Positions 33,016 to 40,937 of a stretch of 64,000 nt of DNA are shown piece by piece. Every line of letters begins with the position of its first letter. Within the stretch, counting starts at the first letter, position 1. Below the pieces are notes generated by a model, which saw only the letters and a list, made by a program, of their open reading frames with translations, was not told where the DNA came from and did not search any database. The stretch is taken from positions 62,001-126,000 of the forward strand of contig JADJOP010000042.1 of the NCBI GenBank assembly GCA_016713735.1, read 5' to 3'. The translations under genes and the position numbers were made by a program. This DNA is from Bryobacterales bacterium (GTDB lineage Bacteria > Acidobacteriota > Terriglobia > Bryobacterales > Bryobacteraceae).

Positions 33016-33792
33016 ATGGCATGCGGACGCGAGGTGGCGGGCGGTCTTGCACTTCTCATCGCCTGCTTTTGGATCGCCAGCGGCCAGCGCCCTGGCGACG
33101 CGCGGGCCGCCGCGCCATCCTCTGAATTTCACTTCATCCGCGCCGAATACCGCGACCTCCAACGCGCCCGCGGCGGCTTCGGCCGCGGCTGGTGGATGCA
33201 GGACTGGCCCGAAGCCGACCACCACTTCACCCTTGGCATCCGCCGCCTCACCCGCCTCGACACCGGCGAACCCCGCCACCTGCCGCTCACGGACAACCGC
33301 CTCTTCGAGTACCCCTGGATCTACGCCACCCAGGCCGGCTACTGGAATCTGAGCGACGCCGAAACCGCCCGTCTGCGCGAATACCTGCTGCGCGGCGGCT
33401 TCCTCGTCGTCGACGATTTCTATGGGCCACAGGAATGGGAGGTCTTTCGCGAAGCCATGCAACGCACACTTGGCGACCAGCCCATCCTCGAACTGGAAAT
33501 GGACCACCCGCTCATGCACGTCCTCTTCGACATCCACGAGAAGACGCAGATCCCCGGCCTGCGCCACCTGGGCATCGGGCGTGGCGGCCGCACCTTCGCC
33601 CAGATCCCCGCCGGCCCTCCCCATTGGCGCGCGCTCGTCGATGACCGCGGCCGCCTGATCGTGGCCGTCAATTTCCAAATGGACGTCGGCGATGCCTGGG
33701 AGCACGCCGACCTGCCCGCGTACCCAGCTGAGATGACCGGACTCGCCTACCGCTTCGGCATCAACTACATCATCTATGCGATGACACACTGA
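33016..33792 (+). CDS. DUF4159 exported protein
   Basis: The 258-residue product has a signal peptide (MACGREVAGGLALLIACFWIASG) and then a DUF4159 domain. Visible blocks are FHFIRAEYRDLQRARGG, WWMQDWPEADHHFTLGIRRLT, LFEYPWIYATQAGYWNLSD, LREYLLRGGFLVVDDFYGP and AYRFGINYIIYAMTH. The fold is glutamine-amidotransferase-like in related proteins; the function is unknown and the location periplasmic. I start at 33016 rather than the in-frame ATG at 33007 because the TATAAT at 33003-33008 would put the transcript start near 33015. The gene overlaps the convergent glycosyltransferase by 23 bases, and its last 18 bases are tandemly duplicated. Confidence 0.85.
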   Translation: MACGREVAGGLALLIACFWIASGQRPGDARAAAPSSEFHFIRAEYRDLQRARGGFGRGWWMQDWPEADHHFTLGIRRLTRLDTGEPRHLPLTDNRLFEYPWIYATQAGYWNLSDAETARLREYLLRGGFLVVDDFYGPQEWEVFREAMQRTLGDQPILELEMDHPLMHVLFDIHEKTQIPGLRHLGIGRGGRTFAQIPAGPPHWRALVDDRGRLIVAVNFQMDVGDAWEHADLPAYPAEMTGLAYRFGINYIIYAMTH

Positions 33793-34678
33793 TATGCGAT
33801 GACACACTGAGCCCGGCCGCCAGCACGATCGCTTCGGCCGCTTCACGCGTCGCGTCGGCATCCGCTGTGCCCACCCCCGCCAGCCGCGCCGCCTGATCGT
33901 CAAACCGCCGTGGAAACGCCATTGCCGTGTGCCGCGCGCGCAACTCCATCGTGTCGGCGATGCTGTTGTATCCCGCTCCCGTGAAGATGCGGCGCGCCCG
34001 CGCCAGCACGTTCGCGGCGGGGAAGTAGTCAAAGCAGGCAACGCCGTCTAGCTGCCACGGCGTGATCGCGGCCACCTGCATTTCCCCAGCCGCGCGGGCA
34101 GTGCGCACCAACTGCTCCACCTCATTTCGCGGACCGCCGTGCACCACCAAGGCCGCCCCCTCCTCCAACAACTGCCGCAGCCGTTCCGGCCCCGCGTCGC
34201 CGATCCGTCCCGGCGCCAGGCGAATCAACCCGCCGAGAGCCCGCACCGGTGGTTGCAGCAGCGCCTCGTGCTGCGGCGCAAGCGCCTCAATCGCCAATGT
34301 CAGCGCAAAGCCCCGCCACGCCGCCCCATCCGCCGCAAACTGCCCATAGTTCTCCAAGCGCAGCCGCCGCGCCATGTGAATCAGCGGCACGCCCGGCCTT
34401 CGCGACCACTCCCCGCGCAGCCCGTTGGGAAACGTATCCACCACGGCCGCCTTCGGCGCGCGCTCGGCCAGCAACCGCGGCGCGGCCTCGGCCCAACGGT
34501 CATTCGCAACGTGCGTCACCGCCACCCGGGCCAACCGCGCCAACGGCTGCGCGAATGGCGAATTGGTGGCGATCTCAGCCTCGACCCCCAATTCGCGCAG
34601 TTCCAGGCACACCGCCAGTGCGCGCGTCAGATGTCCAAGCCCTGAACCAGGCGCGAAGTAGAGGATCGCCGCGCTCAT
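33770..34678 (-). CDS. Glycosyltransferase, MurG/GT28-like
   Basis: The 302-residue protein begins MSAAILYFAPGSGLGHLTRAL, with the glycine-rich G-x-GH loop of MurG-like GT-B enzymes. A C-terminal nucleotide-sugar side includes VVHGGPRNEVEQLV and IFTGAGYNSIADTMEL, where a conserved Gly-Tyr-Asn-Ser is typical of a donor-binding loop. I chose ATG 34678 because the longer upstream reading runs over the preceding gene; the ATG and the preceding TGA overlap as ATGA. The C-terminus repeats ISVSSH because an 18-base duplication (33775-33810) extends the frame. Acceptor unknown. It is the last gene of the glycosyltransferase operon. Confidence 0.82.
   Translation of the reverse strand: MSAAILYFAPGSGLGHLTRALAVCLELRELGVEAEIATNSPFAQPLARLARVAVTHVANDRWAEAAPRLLAERAPKAAVVDTFPNGLRGEWSRRPGVPLIHMARRLRLENYGQFAADGAAWRGFALTLAIEALAPQHEALLQPPVRALGGLIRLAPGRIGDAGPERLRQLLEEGAALVVHGGPRNEVEQLVRTARAAGEMQVAAITPWQLDGVACFDYFPAANVLARARRIFTGAGYNSIADTMELRARHTAMAFPRRFDDQAARLAGVGTADADATREAAEAIVLAAGLSVSSHISVSSHR
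33775..33810. repeat. Perfect 18-base tandem duplication at overlapping gene ends
   Basis: TATGCGATGACACACTGA occurs twice in direct succession (33775-33792 and 33793-33810). The first copy ends the DUF4159 gene. On the minus strand both copies are coding for the last residues of the glycosyltransferase. Confidence 0.95.
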
Positions 34679-35814
34679 CCCGCCATGGCCGCTTCGATCA
34701 GCCGCGCCAGCGCATCCATCTCCACCTGTGGCGTGAACCGCTCGGCCACCGAAGCCCGCGCCCGCGCCGACAGGGCGGCCAGTTCGTCCGCGCTGAGCGC
34801 CACGGCGCGCTTCGTCGCCGCGCCCGCCGCCTCGCGATTCTCGGCGCCAAACAGGAAACCCGACACCCCGTCTTCCACCACGCTCGCCATCGCCCCAGCA
34901 TCGGAGGCCACGGGAACCGCCCCGCACGCCATCGCCTCCAACAGCACATTCGGCATGCCTTCAAACGCCGAAGGAATGGCGACAAAGTCGCACGCCGCAT
35001 ACAGCGCGGGCAATTCGTCCGGCGAGCAGAACGGCAGCCTCACGCTTGGCGGGGCAATCGCGGGGTCGCTCAAAATGCGCGTCGTGTCGTCATCCGTCGT
35101 GCCCACAACCAGTAAACTGATCGCCCCCAACAGCCCCGCATCGCGTACAGCTTCCAACCAGAACGGAACGCGCTTCTTGTACTTCAACTCTCCGAACAAA
35201 CCAAAGATGCGCCGTTGGCCCCCATGCAGCAACGCCCTCACCTCGTCGCGCCGCCGCTCATCGGCCCCCAGCAACTGCCAGCGCGCTACATCGACGCTGT
35301 TCGGCGTCCACATCACCGTCCGCCCCGGATAGAGCGCCGCGATGCGGTCCACCTTCTCCTGCGACACCGCCCCAATTGCCCGCGCCCGCGAAAACGCTTC
35401 GCGCACCCATCCGCCGCGGCGCGGCAGGAACCAGTCCCGGTCCAGATCATTGCCGCGCACCAGCACCGCGCACGGCACGCCCAACCACGCCGCGAAGCTG
35501 GCCGCATTGAATCCTGCCCACGAAGCGCCAAAGCCCACCACGCAGCGGTAAGGCGCGCGCGCATGCCGCTCGCGAATGGCCGTCCACGCCAGGTTTGGCG
35601 CGATCTCTGTCGCCGGGTGCCGCCGGAAGTGCAGGTCCACCCCGCCGTCAGCCGGTCTCACGGCATTCTCGGTGAGCGACCCGCCCAGCACCACCACGTC
35701 CACCTCGTAGCCGCGCTTGCGCATCCCGCGCACCTGCCGCAGGCAACTCACCGCCATGCCACCCTTGGCCGGAGGGTAACGCTCGCTGACCCACAAAATG
35801 CGAATCGGATTCAT
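34675..35814 (-). CDS. Glycosyltransferase family 4 (group 1)
   Basis: The 379-residue GT-B enzyme transfers a sugar from an activated donor, probably for exopolysaccharide or glycoconjugate synthesis on the cytoplasmic membrane face. The N-terminus ILWVSERYPPAKGGMAVSCLRQV and the Rossmann blocks are typical. The donor-site E-x7-E motif is FEGMPNVLLEAMACGAVPVAS in outline, with the glutamates in AFEG and LLEA. Its stop TGA overlaps the ATG of the next glycosyltransferase (ATGA). It starts 9 bases after the Cys-rich gene. Exact linkage and donor cannot be told. Confidence 0.9.
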   Translation of the reverse strand: MNPIRILWVSERYPPAKGGMAVSCLRQVRGMRKRGYEVDVVVLGGSLTENAVRPADGGVDLHFRRHPATEIAPNLAWTAIRERHARAPYRCVVGFGASWAGFNAASFAAWLGVPCAVLVRGNDLDRDWFLPRRGGWVREAFSRARAIGAVSQEKVDRIAALYPGRTVMWTPNSVDVARWQLLGADERRRDEVRALLHGGQRRIFGLFGELKYKKRVPFWLEAVRDAGLLGAISLLVVGTTDDDTTRILSDPAIAPPSVRLPFCSPDELPALYAACDFVAIPSAFEGMPNVLLEAMACGAVPVASDAGAMASVVEDGVSGFLFGAENREAAGAATKRAVALSADELAALSARARASVAERFTPQVEMDALARLIEAAMAG

Positions 35815-35823
35815 CAGCGGCGG

Positions 35824-36153
35824 CTAGGTGTCAAACGGGTCGTAGTCATCGTCACCGGTCGAGGAATATCCTGCCGCGCCGGGCCTCATCGAACCACGAT
35901 TGCCCTGCGAAAAGTAGGACGCCGAACCATACTCCTCACCGCCGCCGTAGGTGTTGTAGTAGTCGTTGCGCGAAGCCGCTTCGCGCCCGGCCTCGCTATC
36001 ATCCACCTGCCCGCCCATGGCCATGCACTCGGGACAGGTGCCGCCGGCCATGTGCATCATGCAGAGCGATTTGCCGCACTGCGAACACCCGCCCACGGCG
36101 GGCTCGCCGCACTGGCGCAACACAAGCAACCCCGCGCTTGCCATGCAGCTCAT
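35824..36153 (-). CDS. Small Cys-rich (B-box-like) protein with acidic tail
   Basis: The 109-residue product has an N-terminal cysteine/histidine cluster: CGEPAVGGCSQCGKSLCMMHMAGGTCPEC in outline, that is CxxC-x4-C-x2-H-x5-CxxC with an extra upstream Cys. This looks like a B-box or treble-clef zinc site. The rest is low-complexity, rich in Gly, Tyr, Ser and Asp, ending DDDYDPFDT. There is no signal peptide, so it is cytoplasmic. Start and upstream stop overlap as ATGA with the membrane-protein gene. Function unknown; its position between glycosyltransferase genes suggests an adaptor role. Confidence 0.75.
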   Translation of the reverse strand: MSCMASAGLLVLRQCGEPAVGGCSQCGKSLCMMHMAGGTCPECMAMGGQVDDSEAGREAASRNDYYNTYGGGEEYGSASYFSQGNRGSMRPGAAGYSSTGDDDYDPFDT

Positions 36154-37070
36154 GAGCGCACCTCCGGCGGAGCCACCATGGCCGAATGCAGCCGCAGCAG
36201 CAGGCCCACCACTTCCCGCGACGGCGGTGCATCGCCCGGCGCGTCACCGCCCCCCTTGAATTTCCAGAAACGCTCCATGCGCGCGCAGGTAACGCCGTCC
36301 TTGTCCACCATCTTCACCTTCTCCAATCGCGAATCCGCGCGCTCGCGCAGCGAGTCTTCCTTCCATTGAATCGACTCCGGCGGCATCAGCGTCGCCCGCG
36401 CCACGCACTCCTTGCGCCACTTCGTCTTCCACTTGATCTTGCCCCGGCTGCCCCGCTTCTTCACATCCAACTTGTGCCAGGTGATGTCAAACTCCACCAC
36501 CGCCGTGGTCCCATCCACCAGCGGCAGCCGCACCTCACACCACGGGTCCTCATATATGGTCTCCTCCACCTTGATGTACGAGCCCGGGGGAATCTCCATC
36601 TTCGATTTCTTCTTGCTCTCCACCGGCCCGGAGAGATCCATCTGAACCTTGATCTTCTGCTCCGGGTTGATGTCGTGAGCCAGGTCCTTCAACGCCGGCC
36701 GCAGACAGATGCGGAAATCGTTGATCAGGTCCATCTTCTTGCACTTGCGGTAGCGCAACAGCCGGTGGATGGCCAGGCCCAGAAACGCCGGCAGCAGCAG
36801 CCAGAATAAATTCGTGTCGAACGCCTCGCCCAATAGCGCCCCGGCGAAGATGCTCAGAAACGCCAGCACAAAGAAGCCGATCGTCCAGCCGAGCGCCCTG
36901 CCCGTGGCCTTCTCATTCACTTCATCGAAGTGAGCCAGTTCCCCCAACACCTTGATCAGCCGGTTCAGCTCCCAGTTGCCCGTGATCGCGCGATTGCGAA
37001 TCGCCTCCTGCGCCTCGGGCGTGAACTGCTCCAGTGAGGTCTTCTTATACGGCTGCGCCGGTTTCGTCAT
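36150..37070 (-). CDS. Hypothetical membrane protein with two transmembrane helices
   Basis: The 306-residue product is not a family I can name. It has a soluble N-terminus (about 1-55), two close transmembrane helices (about 60-80 and 86-105), and then a basic cytoplasmic-like domain of about 195 residues rich in Lys, Trp and charged pairs (for example KKRGSRGKIKWKTKWRKE). ATG 37070 overlaps the upstream glycosyltransferase stop as ATGA; the downstream Cys-rich gene is coupled the same way. The tight coupling suggests the three products are needed in fixed proportion. Confidence 0.75.
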   Translation of the reverse strand: MTKPAQPYKKTSLEQFTPEAQEAIRNRAITGNWELNRLIKVLGELAHFDEVNEKATGRALGWTIGFFVLAFLSIFAGALLGEAFDTNLFWLLLPAFLGLAIHRLLRYRKCKKMDLINDFRICLRPALKDLAHDINPEQKIKVQMDLSGPVESKKKSKMEIPPGSYIKVEETIYEDPWCEVRLPLVDGTTAVVEFDITWHKLDVKKRGSRGKIKWKTKWRKECVARATLMPPESIQWKEDSLRERADSRLEKVKMVDKDGVTCARMERFWKFKGGGDAPGDAPPSREVVGLLLRLHSAMVAPPEVRS

Positions 37071-38260
37071 GCCACTCCTCCTGCCGCAACATATTGAAAC
37101 ATATTGTGCAACTGTTCGTGCACCACATGCCACGAAAACTTCGCCTCAGCCCGCCGCCGCGCCGCCGATGCCGGCCCGCCCGGCAACGGATCGCGAAACA
37201 TCCGCCGCAACGCCAAGGCCCACGCGCGCGCATCGCCCGGCGTCACCAGCAGCCCTTCCCGTTCCGCCGACACCCATTCGCGGCACACCGCCAGGTCCGA
37301 CGCCACCACCGGTGTCCCCGCCGCCAGCGACTCCACCAGCTTGATCGGACAACACCCCTGCACCGTATTGCGCGGCGTATCGGCCAGCGGCACGGCCGTA
37401 AACCTTAATCGCGCAAGCGCCGCCGCCACGCCCTCCACCGGCAGCGGCTTGTGCAACAGGATGCGCTCACCCATCCGCGACCGCATAATGCGCCGCTCAA
37501 TCGAACGCACCATGCGCGGCGTGTCGCCATGCAGTATCAGCAGCCGCGCTAGCGGTATATCCGGGGCCGCCAGCGCAAAGGCGTCGATCAACGTCTCCAC
37601 TCCCTGCCACGGCTGCAAACCGCCGATGTAGCCGCACCAGTCGCCTTCTTCCAACTCGCCAATCGGGCAGGGCAGGGAAGCGCCGGCGAAGAACTCATCG
37701 TGCGCCACGTTCGGGATCACATCCACGCGCCCAGCCTCCACGCCCTCGGCCACCAGCGCGCACCGCGTCACCGACGACACACACAACACCCGCGCCGCAC
37801 GCCGCAAGCACAACCGTTCCATGTCCCGCAGCTTGGCCTGCAACGCCGCATCGGCGGCCAGCCCTGGCCGCGAATACGCCAGCTCCCAACTCGGCAGCGC
37901 ATTCACCTCAAACACCGCCGGGCACCCTGGCTCTGACCGCAACAGCGGATAGCCGCCCCACGGGTCGCGAAACACCGCCAGCTTCAACCCGCCCCGCAGC
38001 GCCCGCGTATGCTGCCCCACGAACCGCGCAAATCGCGTCGCCCGCGCCAGCAAGTCGCGCCGCCGCTCGCGGAAGCGAACGATCTCAATGTTCCCCTCGC
38101 GCTGGTACGCAGGCATCTCCGGCGTGCCCAGGCACAGCAGCCGCACACTGCCAAACGCCCGCTCCAGCCCCCGCACCATCGACGCTATATGGCTCGACGA
38201 ACCCTTCGCTCGCGGGAAGACGTCAAAGGCGATGTAGAGAGAGGCCGCGCGCGTGTTCAT
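37067..38260 (-). CDS. Glycosyltransferase (GT4-like)
   Basis: The 397-residue protein begins SLYIAFDVFPRAKGSSSHIASMVRGLE, typical of GT-B glycosyltransferases. Later blocks are VIPNVAHDEFF, CGYIGGLQPWQGVETLIDAFA in outline, LARLLILHGD and IKLVESLAAGTPVVASD; the glutamate in LVES is the usual donor-site acid. I chose ATG 38260 because upstream sequence belongs to the DUF1552 frame region. It is 14 bases after the DUF1552 stop and overlaps the next gene by ATGA. Substrates unknown. Confidence 0.87.
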   Translation of the reverse strand: MNTRAASLYIAFDVFPRAKGSSSHIASMVRGLERAFGSVRLLCLGTPEMPAYQREGNIEIVRFRERRRDLLARATRFARFVGQHTRALRGGLKLAVFRDPWGGYPLLRSEPGCPAVFEVNALPSWELAYSRPGLAADAALQAKLRDMERLCLRRAARVLCVSSVTRCALVAEGVEAGRVDVIPNVAHDEFFAGASLPCPIGELEEGDWCGYIGGLQPWQGVETLIDAFALAAPDIPLARLLILHGDTPRMVRSIERRIMRSRMGERILLHKPLPVEGVAAALARLRFTAVPLADTPRNTVQGCCPIKLVESLAAGTPVVASDLAVCREWVSAEREGLLVTPGDARAWALALRRMFRDPLPGGPASAARRRAEAKFSWHVVHEQLHNMFQYVAAGGVA

Positions 38261-38274
38261 CGCCAGACGGCGGC

Positions 38275-39648
38275 TTAGGCCAATCCTTCCAGAGGACCCG
38301 TGCTGTCGCCGAAGCTGTCCAGCTTCACGCCCATCTTCTGCAACAGCGCCAGATGTAGATTGCAGAACGGCGTCTTCGGCGCAGCCCGCAACCGCCGCCC
38401 CGGACGAATCGCCCCCTTGCCCCGCCCAGCCAGCAGCAGCGGCAGGTTTTCCTCCGTGTGCCGGTTGCCGTCCTTCAGCGACGAGCCAAACAGAATCATC
38501 GAACTGTCGAGCATCGTCCGCCCGCCCTCGTCCAGACCCTTCACCCGCCCCAGGAACCACGCCAGCTGCTCCACCTGCCACTTGATGATGCGCTCATACT
38601 GTTCGCGCTTGGCCGGCTCGTTCAAGTGGTGCGACAACCCGTGCCAGTTGCCCTTCACGCCCTCCAGCCACGAGTAGTCCTGCGAGCTTTGCGCATCGCC
38701 GAACATGAACGTGCCAATGCGCGTCGAATCCGTCCAGAAGGCCAGCAGCAGGATCTCCAGCATCAGCCGCACATGCTCCTGGTGCGACTCTGGCAGCCCC
38801 GGCGCCGGCCTCTCCAGCGGAAACTTGCCTTCGTTGAGCCACCGCTTCTGCGGCTTCAACGAGGCTTCGATGCGCTGCTCCACCGAGCGCACCGACTCGA
38901 AAAACTCATCGAGCTTCATCTGGTCGGCCGCGCTTCCCTTGCGCCGCAGCGCTCGCGCATCGTCCATCACCAGGTCGAGCACGCTCGTCTCATCGCGCTG
39001 CAACGACGACACCACAGCCGCCCCTGTGGGGTCGAGGTTCGACGTCACCGGCCCCCGCTTGTTGCGGAACAGCCGGTCAAAGGCCAACTGCGGGATGATC
39101 TCTTTCTGTACCGGCGTGTGCGGGTCGCGCCAGGAGACAAACGAACCGTAGATGCGCGCAAACCCGCCGCCAATGTTGTCGATGCCCGTGCGCGGCGAGT
39201 CGATGCCCAGCTCCAGTGACGGCAGCGGCGTCTCGGCCCCCACCTGCTGCGCCGCCAACTGGTCGGCCGAGATGCCGCCCGAATCCAAATCGCGCCCCGT
39301 CGAGCGCTCCACATAGCCGCCCGACAGCCAGGCCGGCACCTTCGGCCAGTGCCCGTTCCGCCCCACCGTGTTCTTGTGCCACAGATTCTCGACCAGCAGA
39401 ATGTCGTTCTTGACGTCTTTCAGCGGCGCCAAGTGCGGCGTCAGCTCGAACGCCTCGCCGTCGCCCGGCGGGGTCCAGTAGTCAGGCCGCACCCCGTTCG
39501 GCATAAAGAGATAGGCAACCCGCAGCGGCGGTTCGCTCAACCGGTCACCCGCCGCCGGCGCCGCTGGCGACATCACCTCCAACAGGGGCAACGACAACGC
39601 CGCGCCCGTCCCTCTGAGCAGCGTCCTACGCGAGATCGGCCGGAACAT
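38275..39648 (-). CDS. DUF1552 Tat-exported protein
   Basis: The 457-residue product carries a Tat-like signal (FRPISRRTLLRGTGAALSLPLLEVM) and the DUF1552 domain. Visible blocks are LRVAYLFMPNGVRPDYWTP, LLVENLWHKNTVGRNGHW, ADQLAAQQVGAETPLPSLELG in outline, SSQDYSWLEGVKGNWHGLSHH and SSMILFGSSLKDGNRHTEENLPLLLAG. Such proteins usually sit beside a DUF1592/DUF1587 cytochrome-type gene in Planctomycetes and Acidobacteria; that partner is absent here. The gene instead heads a glycosyltransferase operon. A TACGCT hexamer lies 12 bases before the start on the minus strand. Confidence 0.9.
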   Translation of the reverse strand: MFRPISRRTLLRGTGAALSLPLLEVMSPAAPAAGDRLSEPPLRVAYLFMPNGVRPDYWTPPGDGEAFELTPHLAPLKDVKNDILLVENLWHKNTVGRNGHWPKVPAWLSGGYVERSTGRDLDSGGISADQLAAQQVGAETPLPSLELGIDSPRTGIDNIGGGFARIYGSFVSWRDPHTPVQKEIIPQLAFDRLFRNKRGPVTSNLDPTGAAVVSSLQRDETSVLDLVMDDARALRRKGSAADQMKLDEFFESVRSVEQRIEASLKPQKRWLNEGKFPLERPAPGLPESHQEHVRLMLEILLLAFWTDSTRIGTFMFGDAQSSQDYSWLEGVKGNWHGLSHHLNEPAKREQYERIIKWQVEQLAWFLGRVKGLDEGGRTMLDSSMILFGSSLKDGNRHTEENLPLLLAGRGKGAIRPGRRLRAAPKTPFCNLHLALLQKMGVKLDSFGDSTGPLEGLA

Positions 39649-39780
39649 GGAATTGGAAAAAGCGTATCACGCCGAACCCTCGATGTCTCGCCCCCTGCCA
39701 TCGCTCAGTCGTCCCCAGTCATCACCCCGGCCATCCCTAACCGCCCAAGTCGTCCCCAAGTCATCCTCTAGCCGCCCCCA

Positions 39781-39838
39781 ACCCTCCCCCAACCCTCCTC
39801 GAGCCCTCCTCCAGCCCTCCTCCAGCCCTCCTCCAGCC
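39781..39838. repeat. 11-base C-rich tandem repeat, about five copies
   Basis: Units of the form RCCCTCCTCSA follow one another from 39781. Three copies of GCCCTCCTCCA (39803-39835) are identical and the two before them are degenerate. On the minus strand 39774-39799 reads as four G-runs of three or more with loops of 1-2 bases. Confidence 0.85.
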
Positions 39839-39864
39839 GAGTTTCCCATCTGCTGGCGGATTCG

Positions 39865-39885
39865 ATTGTAGGAAATATCAACAAT
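39865..39885. promoter_or_regulatory. Inverted repeat upstream of the cytochrome cluster
   Basis: ATTGT (39865-39869) and ACAAT (39881-39885) flank an 11-base spacer that contains AT-rich GGAAATATCA. It lies 75 bases before the decaheme cytochrome gene and may be an operator for a CRP/FNR-like regulator. Confidence 0.3.
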
Positions 39886-39960
39886 ACCGTAGAGAATGAA
39901 AACGTGGGTGATGCGATTGGCCCACTGCGTGCACATCTTCCACTGAGGTCATAACCGCGG

Positions 39961-40926
39961 ATGTTGAGAAACCTCGTACTCATTCTGGGATTCGTACTCA
40001 CCCCACTCGTGGCGCAGGAGGCGGCCAAACCGGCCGCCGAACCCCCGCCAGCCCCTGATGCCAAGCCTACGTATGTCAATTCGGAGACCTGCCAGGCTTG
40101 TCATGAAGACATCTTCAAGGCGTTTGCCAAGAACCCCCACTACCGTTTGGAGACCGACAAGAAGCGGAAGTGGGAGCAAAAGGCTTGTGAGAGTTGCCAC
40201 GGTCCTGGGTCAAAACACTCAGAATCGATGGCTGCCGCCGATATCATTCAACCCACTAAACTCGCGCCCTCTCAGGCAGATAAGACTTGCTTAACCTGCC
40301 ATCGCAACCAACCCACCCACGTCGGACGCATCGACAGTGGCCATGCGCGCAGCGCCATTGCCTGCACCAGTTGCCATAGCGTGCACAAACCGAAGGAGTT
40401 GGCTCGCAACGGGCGCAACGCGGCGGTAAACCAGCAGTGCACCTCCTGCCACGTGAACACGCTGGCCAGCTTCCAGAAGCCGCATGCCCACCCGTTGTCG
40501 ACGCTGCCCTCGGCCGGCAACAACGCCATGTCCTGCCTGGACTGCCACAACCCGCACGGCTCGGCCCCCAAGGCGAACCTCAAGTTTGCCTCGGCCAATG
40601 AGCCGGGCTGCCTGAAGTGCCACGCCGACAAGCGCGGCCCGTTCGCCTTTGAGCATGCGCCCATGCGCACCGAAGGCTGCTCGTCCTGCCACGAGCCGCA
40701 CGGCTCCACCAACCCCCGCATGCTGACGCGCCCCGAGGTGCGCCTGCAATGTCTGGAGTGCCACTCCAACATCGCCTCCCAGCAGGCCACCGGCGCAGCC
40801 GCCGGCGGCACGCTGGGCGGCATCCCGCCCGCCTTCCATGACATCCGCAGCCCGCGCTATGCCAACTGCACCACCTGCCACATGAAGATCCACGGCTCGC
40901 ATGTCAACCGGGCCTTCCTCAGGTAA
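39961..40926 (+). CDS. Periplasmic decaheme c-type cytochrome, MtrA/DmsE-like
   Basis: The 321-residue protein has a signal peptide (MLRNLVLILGFVLTPLVAQE) and ten CxxCH heme sites at residues 44, 76, 110, 135, 160, 192, 217, 240, 264 and 303. Family features include SCHGPGSKH, DCHNPHGS, SCHEPHGS and the C-terminal CHMKIHGSHVNRAFLR-type ending seen in the DmsE/MtrA/PioA group. In that group the cytochrome is inserted in a beta-barrel and carries electrons across the outer membrane. The next gene, 11 bases on, encodes such a barrel. Size and heme number match MtrA (about 330 residues). It heads a five-gene cluster. Confidence 0.93.
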   Translation: MLRNLVLILGFVLTPLVAQEAAKPAAEPPPAPDAKPTYVNSETCQACHEDIFKAFAKNPHYRLETDKKRKWEQKACESCHGPGSKHSESMAAADIIQPTKLAPSQADKTCLTCHRNQPTHVGRIDSGHARSAIACTSCHSVHKPKELARNGRNAAVNQQCTSCHVNTLASFQKPHAHPLSTLPSAGNNAMSCLDCHNPHGSAPKANLKFASANEPGCLKCHADKRGPFAFEHAPMRTEGCSSCHEPHGSTNPRMLTRPEVRLQCLECHSNIASQQATGAAAGGTLGGIPPAFHDIRSPRYANCTTCHMKIHGSHVNRAFLR

Positions 40927-40937
40927 AGGAGAACACA

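Larger units (their letters stand above)
39649..39960. other. 312-base divergent intergenic region upstream of the electron-transfer cluster
   Basis: It separates the minus-strand DUF1552 operon from the plus-strand cytochrome cluster. It contains 11-base C-rich tandem repeats with a G-quadruplex motif on the minus strand (39774-39838) and an ATTGT-N11-ACAAT inverted repeat (39865-39885). I see no gene in it. Confidence 0.6.

Noticed and set aside
31185..33125. Long plus-strand frame opposite the TonB receptor, rich in Arg and Pro
   Set aside because: Composition is that of a shadow of the Gly/Pro-rich receptor gene; no signal, fold or start site supports it. Similar shadows lie opposite the PSD1 gene (49053-51056) and the NapC fusion (44420-46039).
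39781..39838. CRISPR-like array
   Set aside because: The units are 11 bases long in direct tandem with no spacers and no cas genes nearby.
39868..39881. Canonical FNR box upstream of the cytochrome cluster
   Set aside because: TTGTA and ATCAA are present but separated by 6 bases rather than the 4 of an FNR site, so only a generic inverted repeat is reported.
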